From Diprion similis (taxonomy: Eukaryota; Arthropoda; Insecta; Hymenoptera; Diprionidae), in contig NC_060105.1 of assembly GCF_021155765.1 (NCBI RefSeq), forward strand, positions 11,441,001-11,505,000: a DNA stretch of 64,000 bases, given 5' to 3'. Each line of letters begins with the position of its first letter. Positions within the stretch are counted from its first letter, which is position 1. The position numbers and the translations under genes were made by a program. Shown here piece by piece: positions 1 to 14,000 of the stretch. The notes beneath the pieces are model-generated. The model was not told the origin of the DNA and did not search any database. It saw only the letters and a program-made list of their open reading frames with translations.

Positions 1-1018
1 GTTTTTATCGCTACTTTACCAGGCATGGTTATTTCTCTTATTAATTGATCTGCGCTCTTCATGGGGCTTGGACGACCCGAAGGGTCAGATCTACCATGAG
101 ACTGTATCACATCATGACGCGGGGAATTCCATGATTCAATCTAACGGTTATAGGTATAGAAAGTAATTACCGATTATTATCTAGTTATGGATAAATTTGT
201 ACTTTGCTTACATGGGACTGAACAATAATAAACATGTAATACAGCAAGTAATGTACCACACTTCAGGCAATTGTCCCGAGAGTGTTGAGTAAAGTATAAT
301 TTTTTGGAGAAGCTAATTATTTTTATTAATTGTGGGTTTAGTGCTAGCCTCACTACTTCAACGATAAAAAGATAGAAAAAAGAATTCTAGATAAAAACGA
401 TCTACATCTACGATAACAGTACTACACCTTCCCGCACCATGACCACCACTAACAGCACCACATAGATACATACATAATTTATACGGGCACTCACTTCGGT
501 TGCAGTAGAGTCGTTTGTTGACAGATAAAAAAAAAAAAAAAAAAAAAAAACATCAATAATACGTGATACGACTAACACTATATCGATGTTACATAAGTAA
601 CAACACCGCTAACGTCAAGAATACCAATGGTAACAGTTACACTGGTAAATATGAAAAAAAGAAAAAACAACGGAATACAATTTGCATAATGCGGATAATG
701 ATAATGTCAATGAAAGTAATGAGAATATAAATAAATAACGTTCATTATATACCGCATGTAACAACTAATCGTTAACATATAATCTTCTAAATCCAAACTG
801 TTGCCCCCCAACAGTTGATTGTCAGAGTCGATCGCAAATCAAAGGACAGCACGGAATCGCCGACGTGTAAGGAAAAAGAGACGCGATACAAACACAAAAG
901 GATTTGAGCGCTTCGCGGGCGACGAAACGGTTGCGCATGGCCACGTGCGCATCAGGCGATGCTTGGCCCAACGGCCATACGACCAAATCCACTGCTCGAT
1001 TCCCGGTGGCGTGATACT

Positions 1019-1035
1019 CCCCCCCCCCCCCCCCC
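1019..1035 (+). repeat. Poly-C run (C17)
   Basis: A homopolymer of 17 cytosines within a GC-rich patch. Similar runs occur at 40859-40872, 43803-43826, 47135-47151 and 63312-63322, with a G run near 26267-26281. Their repeated occurrence is a feature of this genome. Lengths of such runs are often unreliable in assemblies. Confidence 0.9.
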
Positions 1036-2028
1036 GTGCACAATTGCCCCTTGCCGACGCCACCACACCGGCCCAGCACGTGTACCACCAGCCTCGCCAC
1101 AAAACAAGAAACTTGGCAAATTGACTGATTCCCTCCCTCTCGCTCTCTTTCTCTCGCTGCTCTAATCTTTCTGTAGTTCGTTATTATCGTTCTTCTTAAC
1201 TTTCTGACCACCTGCCATTGGGAATGATTATTTGGTCGAAGTTAGCAATTGTGGAAAGTTTTTGAAATTGGGGTTATTTTAATGTCTGGATCCATAGAGA
1301 TGAGATAGTTATGTAGATGGTCATTAAGAATGAGCAAAAATGATCGATTTTTTATTGAATCCATTTTTTTTTCTTTATGATTCGTTGAGTATGATCGATT
1401 GTTTTTCCGAGCCTATTCTTTTTTACATAACATACTCTCGTGAACGACGCAATGTGATAGCAATTTATGTTATTACAGTTTGAATTATTATCATTGTCTT
1501 ATTTAGTAAGTACCTGACCTATTTGATGTGATCAGTGAAAGATAAATGAATAATTTTACCTGAAATTGAAAAATATTTTAAATGAAACTGTAAATTATCG
1601 GAAAACTTTCCAGATATTAAGACTTCATATTAGAATTTACGAAATCTTGTTTTCAAATGTACCGTTTCAAAAAAATGCGAAGTAATCGATTAATCGATTA
1701 ATTTTTAAGAATTCAAACGAGTCGTATTTTTCCGGACTCGATTAATCGTTGCATCGATTATCTTTATAGCTTATTGTTAGCGCCATCACTGCAGACGAAT
1801 GTCTGAGATTCACTCTCAGATTTTAGTAGCAGTTACTCTATGTATTTCAATCCGGATTCAGTATTTCGGAAAACTTTGGCATTTTAAGGGGCTATATCAG
1901 TGTGACACTTTAAAAAAATTGATTTTTTTTCTTGCCCTTTTCTACAGTTTATACTTTCAAGAATATCCTGTGAAAATTTCAAGACCGTATCTCTAATACT
2001 CCCCGAATGGCAGCCTTCTAAAAAATGT

Positions 2029-2044
2029 GGGCGGAGTTACGTCA
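2029..2044. promoter_or_regulatory. GC box next to CRE-like site
   Basis: GGGCGG at 2029-2034 is followed at 2037-2044 by TTACGTCA, which is the reverse complement of the CRE/ATF consensus TGACGTAA. The pair resembles a proximal promoter module, but no coding exon close by is recognised, and the pair could equally belong to an old repeat. Reported as a motif match only. Confidence 0.3.
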
Positions 2045-4425
2045 TGAAACATCGTCAAAAGAGGGACGAACAGCTCAGAGAAAAGCAGCAGGAAAGGAAG
2101 AAGAGGGCCCATTGTATGGGCCAGGTGTAGCTGATTAGCAGTTTTTATAGTAAATATTATTTTACCTAGCAAAAATTGATAGAAATCTTTAAACCCTGTT
2201 TTCTTGAAATGAGATTTTTCAAATTTGCTGCCACTGTAACTCAAAGAGCAATTATCCGATTGATTTGAAATTTGAACTGAGTTCTCTTGAATATATTTAC
2301 TCTACAATGAGCCACGATATTTTTGATTGTATGAAAATTGACCATTTGGCATTGAAGAAAACGACCATTCTGTGGGCAAAAAACAGACTTTTTTCATAAC
2401 TACGCCATTTTCTTAGATTTTTATATTTTTCCAAAATCCTAGGTCATTGTACAGCAAACGCCTTTCAGTTTAATGACATTTTTTCCTCTTCCGGTTTCAG
2501 CCACTCAATCGGCCGAAATCATGTCAGGAGTGGATGAACTTTTCTTTGGCGCCTCCGAAGGCAGCGAAATCGCTTAGATCTAAATATTTTTCTATAGAAA
2601 ATTATGTAATATAGATCAAGTATAGCCAAATATATTCTGGATTTTCCGAAACATTTAATTGAGTACTTTTCTTTCAAAAAATTCGCGAAAATCACCCAAA
2701 TTTTCAGGAGAACCCCTTAAGTCTGCAATTTTTCAAAAGTCAGAAGAAAAAATTTTCTCTATCCGCAAACAAATTTATAACATCTAATCTGGTCTGGAGA
2801 TAAAAATTTTTCTCGACAAATCACTAATGCAAATAAGAAATCGCCGGCGGAAAATTTCAAATTGTTTGGTACGAAAACAAAAATTAAAAAATTTTGCACC
2901 GATTTTTTGAGAGCTGTCCTGTATTTTTCAATAGTCGTTTCTCCAAAAATCGTTTTGTCTGTACTTTGATCCTTTTGTGTAGTAACGCAACAAAGAATTG
3001 TATCACGGAAACGAATTTTTTACGTTTTTATCGTTAGCAATTGAGCGTTTTCGCGAATCACCCATGATTCTGGGTATTCATGATATCCCAAAAAATGTAG
3101 TTTTAAATTGTTAAATTGTGTTATACCGTAAGTACAATCACAATTCCTGACAAACTGTGGTTATGAAAACTAATTTTTTTTTTAATTAGGTAGCTTTATT
3201 CTACTTCTTTACTTCAGCGCTGAAATAATTTGAAAATATTTTGAATATTTTGAATATTTTGAAGAAAAAAATATTCAAATGAATAAACGTACGGTTTATA
3301 ATATATAAATAAGAATAAAAACCGAAGGTCAGCAGTAAGCGTTGATGTAAAAAAATTCGATAGCAAAACTCAGGAAAATAAATCGAAAATAAATAATCTT
3401 TAGCTACTGGACACCAAAGTCCGGGCATATAAAATTTCCATCATAACGTAGTAGTGGAGTGTTGCGTAATTTCAGTTGAAAATATCGCGTTTAAATTTAT
3501 TAATCTACTTTCCTTTTTCTTACATGCGCGATTATTTAAAAAAAAAATCGCAATCGTAAAAGACAAGCCTCGTATGCTACTAAACTTGTGGGGAAAAATA
3601 TATTTGCTGGTTCCCGAATATATTTCAAGTGATTAATTGTTCACCTCATGTATCCGGCAGCCATTCATGCATCGTGCGATGTAATAACATAACTCTTCCA
3701 AAGCACCAAAGAATATCATTGACGAAAAGCATCATGCACGGTCAGTCTTTAAAATAAAATAAAAGTACGCAGTGTAGCTATATGTTTATGGTTTTGGCGC
3801 CATATAATTAAGATTCATTTGACTCGGAAAAAAAGGCAAGAAATAATTAGTTATTAAAAATTTTTTGAGAAAAAAAACTACCCATTTTAGTTTTTGTGAA
3901 ATATCTCGAAAACTAAGGAAGACAGGGCCACAAATTATATGTTATATACGTTTCTTGTATAAGTCTATTTTGATTCCAGGTCTCGAAAATGTCCGATTAC
4001 CTTGCTTTCTGAAAACCGTCCCTAAGATTTTTTTTTACATTAAAAATGACAGGAAAAATCTCGAAAATTCACCCATTGTCTGAACGCTTATGGGAACAAA
4101 TTTCCAGACGTTCTCAATATTTTCCAAAGAAGAGACACTGAGTGTTTGAAGTCTAGTCCTCTTGTTCCGCAGTCTCGCAATCTATGCAAGACGCTATTGT
4201 GGTCGGGTATTAACATGACATTAATTCGAATTTTAATTATTCATGATATATCATGTGAGAATCATGTAAAGACGTCAGTAAGTAAGGACTATAAGTATCC
4301 TACCGAAAACTAAAATACTGCTGAATATAAACATAACAGAAATGATTATACAGTAAATGTACTGTAGAAACGTTCATTCTGTCAAACGTTTTTCTTCTCA
4401 CATGATACATACCATAATTGTCATA

Positions 4426-4556
4426 GGGTGCGTTCCCAAATTAGCTAGCGGCGTTAGAAACTCCCTAGGAAAGAGGCAAAGTTACTCACAAGCTCGAGAG
4501 TGGAAAAGTGATAAAAAATTGTTGACAGCGCCGGGGATTAATATCGAAACGCACCC
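4426..4556. mobile_element. 131-bp MITE with ATA target-site duplication
   Basis: The element begins GGGTGCGTT and ends AACGCACCC, an inverted pair of at least nine bases. It is flanked directly on both sides by ATA (4423-4425 and 4557-4559), consistent with a two- or three-base target-site duplication. It has no coding capacity. Short length, terminal inverted repeats and flanking duplication are the usual marks of a miniature inverted-repeat transposable element. The parent transposase family is not identifiable from the sequence alone. Confidence 0.65.
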
Positions 4557-7302
4557 ATAATATGATAAGAAAAAATTGACAGTTCAATATTCATAAGCAG
4601 TAGACGACCCATGGTACAGAACAACTCTGGGCAATTGGTGAATGCTGGAAGTAATTCCGGCCAAAGTACTTGCAATTATTTTAGGGGGATACTACATTAA
4701 TTTCATGGCTCTCATAGTACGTTGTATGAATTTACCGGATTAGATTAATCAAAATTCAACAAAATACCGGAGAGCGATAACTCGATAAATAATTTTTTTT
4801 TTTTTTTTTTTTTCAACTTTCAGCAAATAGTGTATCCCTGTAATGCTTTATAATATACCAGGACGAGAGCAAAATTAAAATCATGGCCAGGTCGAGAGGC
4901 CTGAAGTACCTCACCTAACCTATTCTGTGATGGGTACCCAAGTACGTCCAGCCCATGCAATCGAAGCGTGCACTAAAGTCAATATTGCAAACGCTGAAAA
5001 GGTTACGCTCCCTGGCAGATCGTATAATGATACAAACCACCGAATGTGAAGAGTTGCGTGACTCGAAAGCGTGCACAGCCACATGATCTTACCACGAGCA
5101 AAGGTCTAAAGTTCGCAAAAATAAATGACGCGATCTGACCATCCGGTACGTCCTCAGATCTTGTCCGAGTAAGTACATCATACGTGTTTCACTTTAATTT
5201 GAGATATCGATTTGCGTGCCGAAGAGTGCAGGGTTTCAACGGTTTCGACTCACGTGGACCTCGTCATCGGCTGATAACGGCCACGTGGTGCTGCCGTGTC
5301 TCATCCTCAGGATGCCCTTGCATAATTGCAGAAGCGTGTGTATATGTGCACTCCAATACGTTCGTTGGATCGAATTAAGTGTACTTTTGCATCATAGTTG
5401 ATAGAGTCCAGTCAAAGTAGCAAAAACAGAAAAATTACCTGGTAAAAGGTTACAAATTGGTGGAGACTTTTGTTTCGGCATAATTTTCAAGATAGTCAAG
5501 GTCCTGAACTCTACCTCCAAGGCTCGATCCACCGTCTTAAAAAAAGGTGCTCCAATTGAGTTTTATTTATCATATCTTGGCAATCGTTGATCCGATCGCG
5601 ATGAAAGTGATTAGGAAGTTAAAAATTAAGGCTCATTAAATTTTCTGTATAAAAAAGGTATGATGCATTCTATTCATATCTTCAATATTATCTCCGTAAT
5701 GCATTGGTAAACACATATACCTAAACAATTTTTACTTATACGCTGTGCTCTTGAATCTATGCTTCTACGCGTTCAAACTATCAACAAAAAACTATTGGCA
5801 ATATTTTTAAATTCTTCATACTGAATTTGATAATAATGTCCACGAAACAGTGTCTTACAATAGTCTTTGGTTATACCTGAACTTGTTACGTACAGACAGA
5901 CGGAGAGGCGCGAAAGAAGAGCTCGAGGGTCAAGGAACCTTAAGTAGGTCGATTCCTCCGATTTTGATCTAGTTGATGTATGCTGTAGTCCATAGAAAAC
6001 TACGAGAAACGTATATTTTTTTTTATCTTCTAATAAATAATTTAACGGGACGAAAACGACCCCCAAAGATGGACCTCAACGATGTGATTTCTTGATACGC
6101 TTGATGGATTTGAGTGAAATCAACGCTGAAATCATCACGCTCAACCGTTTTTCTAAATGTAAACACCAAGAAAATACCAATTGTAACCCAAGCCTAGAAA
6201 AAAATGATCATTTCTCGACTCGTGTTATTCGTGTGAATCAAGTTGACTTTAGACAACTTATTGTTAACCAATGGGAGTAGTACACCATGCTGTGACCTAT
6301 GCGGTGCTCAGTTTTACCAACATGAATATAGGGACATTGTTTCATGTGTAATGGACAAAATACTCTCGGAGTCTCAGGATAACCGGCAAGTGATAAACAT
6401 CCGACGGTACAAAGTCCACCACGTGATATTCGACGATCCATAGTGCGTGCATTACTCACAGGATAAACCATTACCGGCTACTCTGTCACGGATTTTCTCA
6501 ACTTTCTTATTTTTGTTTTTCACGTTTCGGGTAAAAAGAATGTATAGTCCAAATAATATGGTTTCGTATAAGAAGAGAATATTTATTTGATAAGTTACCG
6601 ATTTTTTTTCACACACTCATCGTAATATGAGATAATCAAAGATGTTTAGTTGGATGGATTCCTTGAGGCAGGAGTGTTTGAAAAAATTGATTGTGATGTC
6701 CTGATAGTCCACATAGAGTCTACAACCATAGCCCATTGACTGTTTAACTACCATTTGTGATTAAACAGGATTATGAGAAGGTTCAATAGTGATGGGGCTT
6801 GATAGGGTTGACATGGACTTGTTATGCCTGATGACAGAAATTTGGAATAATTGGATCCGTGTCTTCCGGATCTCAGAAGAGCGCAATTCTCATTCTTTCA
6901 ATTCTTTTGGGTTACACCTTTCCGGAAGTATTGTAACGATATAGTAGATATGTCTCAAGTACTTCTGGCAGAAAATTCTGCTTAATTTTCGCATATGCAG
7001 AGTAATCGAAATTTATGATACGACAAGGAGAACTTGTGACTGTAGTCGGAAAAGGCACGACACCATACGAATTGGGAAATATCATTATTACCATTGAACA
7101 CCAAAATTTCCATACTTCACACGTTATTTAAGATTTAGAGTTTGAGCTCTGAATCTCTTATGGTCCTCAAGATGTTGCAAAAAAGAAAAAACAAAAGAAA
7201 ACAGCTTGCACAAGATCAAAGACGGTGAATTTTCCATTGAGCATGCTTATAAATTCAATCCAAAATTTGAGTAAAATATACTTTGTACAGCTCTGTTTAA
7301 GG
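4557..7302. other. Intergenic, no gene recognised
   Basis: Moderately AT-rich DNA with no supported gene. A donor-like GTAAGT follows 5168. Around 5440-6060 the sequence has the texture of a decayed repeat (a run of ACAGACAGACGG type and a degenerate flank), but no ends could be defined. An open frame at 6243-6443 was examined and not accepted. Confidence 0.4.
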
Positions 7303-8028
7303 TTAAGGCCTTAGGCCACTCTGGAGGCCGAAAAAAATAGGCTTTTTGAGGATTTTTTTCAGAAATACTACAAAATAAATCGAGATAACAGAAACGTGAT
7401 TTTATTATTCATATCAGTGACTGCTTACAATAATTTTTTTGGAGCGATTTATTTCGAAATGGCGGCTGTGCAGCGTTTTTGCCACGACGTCTCCTTTTTT
7501 TCGGGGTCTACGGCCGGACTAACAGCTCCTGTATTTTTTTTAATCATAATGAGCCAATGAATTTTTTTGATTATATATAATAACTGCTATAGAAGTACGT
7601 AGGATTTTGCGATATATTGATTTTTGGCCAAATGGCGCACTTCTAAAGTGGAAAGTGAAGAACTTGCCTAAAAAATTGTTAGATAATTGTTAATAACAAA
7701 TGAACTACTCAATATAAAAAAAAATCCTACGTACTTCTCTAGCAGTTATTATATATAATAAAAAAAAATTCTTTGGCTCATTATGATTAAAAAAATTACA
7801 GGAGCTGTTAATCCGGCCGTGGACCCCGAAAAAAAGGAGACATCGTCGCAAAAACGCTGCACAGCCGCCATTTTGAAATAAATCGCTTCAAAAAAATTAT
7901 TGTAAGCAGTCACTGATATGAATAATAAAATCACGTTTCTGTTATCTCGATTTATTTTGTAGTATTTCTGAAAAAAAATCCCCGAAAAGCCTATTTTTTT
8001 CGGCCTCTAGAGTGGCCTAAAGCCTCAA
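7303..8028. mobile_element. 726-bp palindromic foldback element
   Basis: The left arm (7303-7608) and right arm (7722-8028) are inverted copies of each other over about 300 bases with only scattered mismatches; the spacer is about 113 bases. The tips read TTAAGGCCTTAGGCC on the left and, in reverse complement, TTGAGGCTTTAGGCC on the right. No protein is encoded, since frames are interrupted and mirror each other. This is a foldback or long-TIR MITE. High arm identity suggests fairly recent insertion or arm-to-arm gene conversion. No clear target-site duplication was found. Confidence 0.8.
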
Positions 8029-11000
8029 GACAAACATTTTCTCCACGTATCGTCAGAATTGGAGATGGTGACGTCCAACCGTCGGCCGATTTGATGTAGA
8101 ATGAACCATAACCATTGCATCGTTATTATATCAGTGTCAATGAGAAGGAGTTTGAAATTTCTGAATTTCAATAAAAAAAAATTTCAACTTGTGGCTTTTG
8201 TAATCGCGTCATACACGAGCTGTGACGTACGATGAACTTCTTGAATACATTTACAGTGAATCTAGTAAAAAAAAAAACTTCTCAGTGAGCCCGGTTAGTC
8301 CACATCCCGGATGAGCAGCCTTTGCTTAATTAACGTTTCAGTAGTGAAAGTTATTTCTTATTAAGCATCACTCGATAATGGAATATCGGAGTGCGATCAA
8401 CTTCTTGTTCGACGATATCTCCAACACGAACGGATCAGGGTAGGGTCGTTATGATGATGGGTCTGACGTTTGAAGTTTGAAACTTCGTTAGAATGTTATA
8501 ATTTCTAAGCCTACCAATGAACAAGATGAAAATATAATTAAGTTTACTCGTGCGTCATAGTTAATCCGATGCCATCTATTCTACAATGCAAGTACAATTG
8601 GAAACTCATTTGCAACATTTACGACAGTGAGAATAGATAGTTTTTCCACTTGACGCATATGTAATACGTGTTTTTCTCATACGTAATTTATAAGGCCATT
8701 TTCTCGTTCTTTTCTTTGGTTTAACCGGCTAGCATAGCACCAGCTTTGTTGAAGGAAAAAATGGAAAACTTCCATGTACCGTTCAAGTGATCGTCCGACA
8801 TATAATATGTTAGGCGTAGAGGAATGATGTAATGCAATTTTTTCTTTCACGGCACGCAATCTATAATGTGAACAATCACTGCTGCGCTCGTTTGCATAGT
8901 TGCAGAACTGTTTCTGGAAAATACATTAGCAATGTCACTGTCATTGCCTATCAACCTACGTCAATTGGACAACAATAATGAGTACTTACGTAGACACATT
9001 TATTTTAATCTGGTAGCTAGTTCAATACATCACTGTTAGGCTACACGATAAACTAAAAGTAAGCAGACAGATTAAAGTAAGTTGTACACTGTTTGCTTCT
9101 ACAATTTTCTCATTGGGTAATTTTTAGCACAGGTTAATAGGATGATGAGCAAGTTTTGGTGATTCTCACTAAATAAGCACCTTGTATTGAGAAAAATAAG
9201 ATAGAAAAAATTATCGTAAGACCTGGAGGAGGTAGGATATTATCTCGAATTCGCTACCAATTATCGAAATATTTTTTATTTAATTTTATGTTTACATCTT
9301 ACGGATTTATATAAATATATTAGTTAATTTTTTTCGCATCGTGGTCCAATTAATCATTGTTCATAAAAATCAGCGACATTAAGGTGATGCGATACTCCTC
9401 TGTCGGTAACAAAAAACTGTTATCCAAATTTTTCCAAGACGATTAGCATCCAAAATCCATTATCAAATTTGCCTACTGCTACTGATACCCCAAGTAAAAT
9501 TCGTGAATAAATTTATCAAATTGTTTGATATTATCATCGAATCGATGACCAAACATTATATCTTCCTGCAGAGATCATAAAACATTTTGATATCCTGACG
9601 AAACGACCGTCTTTTAATTCCGAATTAGAACATTTTTACACGGCACGCGCAGGACAGAGATCGTACAGAGAGATCGAACTCTCGTCTTGTGATAACTTAG
9701 AAATAAACTCAGACTCAATTGTTCTATTAAAAAAAAAACTCAAAATTTTTTTAATCAAAACAAAGTGAGCTTGTTTTATATTTCATGTTTTGTTGAGTCA
9801 AGAGTTCAATACTTGAAAGCAGGTAATGAAATTTTTTGCATCGACTGATCATTAGAGTTCATCAATTGCACAAAACGTATTCTTTAAATGAAATCATTTC
9901 TAATTCTGCGGAGTCGATATTCCCAGGATGAACCTTATACTTTACGGATTAAATCTCAAAACTTATTCTCGCATATCTAGAAGTCTAGAAGAAAATCTAT
10001 ACATTTTTTTTTTATTGTAATCAGTTTCGATTTCGATCACTCAAAATTTGGAACTACGAATTCTTCGTTCGCAACCGGTCTGATGACATTTGATGACAAA
10101 TTGATGAGCATAAGATTTTCTATATGATTTTTAACAGAATAGTTAGTCGTTAGTTGAACAAGTAGAAAAAATAGAAAACGTATTTTCTATGCCTTTTTCT
10201 GGAATCGTGAGAACAGAAAGTGACGGCACATCTTGTGACAGTGAAAATATTAAAGACGGTATTCTAATGATTAGAACACATTAACAATCTTTTATGCTGT
10301 GAAATTTGACCAAGTAATAAGCAGGAGAAAAAGTCTTTATGAATTGCATAAGAAATTTTAGGTTCTGAATTTTGAATGCGAAATTAAAAATGTAAATTAT
10401 GAATGAGACATTTTTGTAAAAAAAAATTTGGACTTTTACTTGCAAAAATTAATGATAATTCTCTCTATGTATTCTTCATATATATTATTCCAACTCTCTA
10501 CTGACCTTCGAGGTCGGATAATATATTACAAATCATCACCTTTGATCACGCAAGATAAGCTACGCAAATTTTTATGCAATAGTATACTTAATATGAATGA
10601 ATTATACAAATTGGAATCGTATTGATGTTCCTGTGCTTTATTTTCTGATTCAGTAAAAGTGAATAGTTAGAAAATTAAACGATCTTGAACCCAATCCGTT
10701 GAACTTGGCCTTAAAGTCGTTGCCTCGTGATAGATCAGTAACAATTTGACTGTATCACAACTTTCAGTAAATTCATAAGATAGTTTGCATTCTATATTAT
10801 GTATGTGGATACTGTATGCAATAGGAATTGAGAACTGCATTACAACTGACCGAAAGATTGCAGAAATATGAAACTAGTGGCATTATACAACATACTATCA
10901 ACAATGATAATAATGATAATACGAACAATAATAATGCAATTATATAAAAAAATAAAATATACCCCGAAGCAACTGCTTCCTCAGCTGCTGATGCTATCAA

Positions 11001-14000
11001 ATCTAAAATGCTTTGCGCATCGGTTACTTCATTTTCTATTTTCCCCCTTTTTTTCTGCCCTTCTTTTTTCTTTTTTTTTTTTTAATTTGAGTCTCCGCTT
11101 ATAATTACAAAAAATACATAATCTTATGAAATGATAAGTTTTTGATATCAGTTATACCTCAAGTCAGCTTGTTTAAAAAAATAAACTTGGTAACATATTA
11201 TATACAGTAGATAATTAATCATATTTATGATTTACGTGAAATTTCGAAATAAATTCGTGTTTTTGTTTCAGTTTTAAGAATCATCCACTTTCAGCGCAGA
11301 TGTCATATGTATCATCAATTTGGAACGCATGAATATATTTTTTTTCTCGAAATCGTTGCTAAATCGTTTATTGAAATCTGCTTTATACGAACCTGCTGAC
11401 TCAAACTTAAACTCAAACGTGTGTTTCATAATGTGCAACGTTATCGCTTATCGGCGAACGCGCGTGAAAGAGTTTAGTTGGAGTAACAATGATCAATGAG
11501 ACAGAAAGACGAGTTGTTTATTTTTTTTTTTTTTTTGCAACGTTCTCAAGTCACGTGGATATGATAATTTAATTGAAAATACAGGCGATGATTCGTAGGC
11601 CATTTGAAACTAACTATTTTGTATCGTTCAAGTATTAAAAATGGAAATTCATTCCTGTTTTATGTCCGTGAAAACTTGTCTTGCAGTCAATCGCGGGTGA
11701 CAAAATCTATCAAGATTCTCAGACTGTCAAAATATCTGAATAAATGTAAAAAATGATCGCGTGTTTGCTGAAAATTTATTTATAGTCATCTCTGTGTTTT
11801 TTTTTTTTTTTTTTTTTAATTTTTTTTATTCTTCCTTTTGCAATGTTGTTTATATTTTAATTTAATTTAATTACAATTATCCGCAGATTGTTTCACGTCT
11901 TCCCCAAACTTTTCGACGAAGATAAGAAAACGTTGAAAATAATTAAAACAGTCTAAGCGTTGACAATATAATTACAGTTACAATTGTTATCAAAAGTTAT
12001 TGCAAATCTGCAAGTTTCGCGATACGCAATCGGATTAATAATTCTTGATCTAAAAAAAGAGAGAGAAAAAAAAACAAAAACCTATAATGACTAAGAAATA
12101 CCGGCATACCATATTGAGTACACATATACAAAGGTGTATAATAAAAACAAAAGCGATTATCGCTTATCACAAGTGAAGCAATCTGGATATTCTTGGTTGG
12201 AATTAAAACCATTGAAACGCGATCAGTACTCGATAACCTCAGATAGTTTATGTCAAGCTGCAGTTTTCGATAACCGAAGGACCAATAATCACGCGGTGGA
12301 CGCGTGAGTGATTTTCGAAATTGCACTACGACATGACTGTACACGTGGTTAATGCGATAACGCCTCAATTCCACCTTCCATTTCTCACTCACTGCTTCAT
12401 TGCACTATCCTGGTGCAAAGTTGAAGTCAAAGGAATTCATCTTCATCGTCGTATTATGGAATCACGTATTGATAAACACGTGACAACATGTGAGAAAATT
12501 GATGTATCTACGTTATTAAAAGGCTTTGGGTCACATGATGTGTTACGCGTTTGTACTATCGTGTGTGTCTTACATTTATCTTTATTAATTAATGCACTTG
12601 GCGCAAGACTCTACTGCGTTTATTCATTCATAATGATCCAAGTATATTCATCATGCACTTGGCAGATGCACTTGACGCAAAATCGCAACTACGTAGGAGT
12701 TGGCAATGAAGAGAGAAGAGAGATACGTTATATAGGATCATGCAGGGCAGTTAGAAAGCATGGATTCAAAAAGTTTATAAAACTTTGCGACCAAGTATAT
12801 TCATGAATATTAGGGTCATTCAACATCCAGCACTTTGACCTTCTTCCCTGTTTGTTAAACAAATTAATTTTAATTCATCATAATTCTGGATAGTTATTAA
12901 CAAGTATATTTTTTTTTAAATTGTCCAATTTGTAGTTGGAAAACTTTATTTTTCTTCTTATGAATTGAATTCGTGATTTCTTTTGAACACATATGAATTT
13001 TTAAAGAACTTGTTTCTGTTTTAATTCTTACAATTAGAAATTGTTTAATTTCGCAAAATAGTTTCACAGTAAAATTGACCTAAGAAGTTATATTGTTTCG
13101 TGGAAAAGTGTTCGTTCGATCCATCGCACTCTTGTACGTTGTAATTAAAAAAAGACTCCAAGTCCTTTTGTAATTTTTAACTAGAAGAAAATCGATGCTA
13201 ATTACATTCGTAATTTGTAATTGAAATTTTTTTTTTAATAGAACTGTAAGTCCGTAAACAAAAGATTTAGTCATTTTCTCTGCGATTTCGTTACATTTTG
13301 TGAAAAATTACTCGTAATTTGCTTTTGTCTCCGTTCGACATTCTTAGGGTAAAATGAAATGAAATTCAAAATTGTCGAAGGTTCCAAAGAATGCAATATA
13401 CGACTAGGAAGTATTAAAAAATGAGTCGTTCAGGCATATTGCGTCCACAAAATGAACACAATTACTGTTCACCATTAGTCGTAAAAATCTGTTCGTTAAA
13501 AATATCGGTTCCAGCTCCTTGGAGCATGATTATGTAACATAATGTGTTCAAATCTGTGATTTGATTAGCGTAAACATAATCATTATCAGTATGAGAAAAT
13601 TGCATGAATGTAGAATTTTTTCTATTTCCATAATTTTATATTTTATGAACTAACAATTAGCGTTAGCATATTCGATCTTTGTATGCACTTGTAAGTTCAA
13701 TTTCCGCATATCATAGTACGCGCATTTATGACTAGCAATAGTTTTACCCATGGGAAAATACATGTGAAAATAACAGTAACAAGATATCAGTATCAACAAA
13801 TGAAGATAACAATTACACGATAATTATCAACGTAATCCCTAGCATTTTGATATCATTCTCCTTATTTTTATCAGCGTCGATTTAAAATAAATATACAACA
13901 AATTTAAATAAATTCTGCGGTGCACGTTCAATAACCTATAATTTGTAGGTCAAGAAAAAGATCAAAAGGTAGTACTTTTTAGGTACGAAACCGGAAACTT

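Larger units (their letters stand above)
1..4425. other. Gene-poor AT-rich intergenic DNA
   Basis: No recognisable gene. The stretch holds a poly-A run (about 529-550), a GC-rich patch at 880-1110 containing a C17 run, and a cluster of ATCGATTA-type motifs at 1684-1762 that resembles homeodomain or Cut-type binding DNA. At 2029-2044 a GC box (GGGCGG) lies three bases upstream of a consensus CRE (TTACGTCA). A strong splice-acceptor-like sequence ending in TTTCAG sits near 2500 with a short open frame behind it. ORFs here are short, overlap in several frames and resemble no family I know. Confidence 0.5.

Noticed and set aside
819..1211. Several overlapping frames in the GC-rich patch around the C17 run
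   Set aside because: Open in three frames at once because of composition, with Pro or Gly runs translated from the homopolymer.
6243..6443. 66-aa frame with a CCDLCG motif
   Set aside because: Only one possible metal-binding Cys pair, no partner Cys/His, and an opposite-strand frame is open over the same bases.
7749..7934. 61-aa frame inside the palindrome
   Set aside because: It is part of a mirrored, non-coding foldback arm, and the equivalent in the other arm is broken.
11997..12806. Overlapping open frames of 131 aa (minus) and 161 aa (plus)
   Set aside because: They overlap on opposite strands, show no domain, signal peptide or splice context, and have AT-driven composition. Length alone is not enough in 64 kb.
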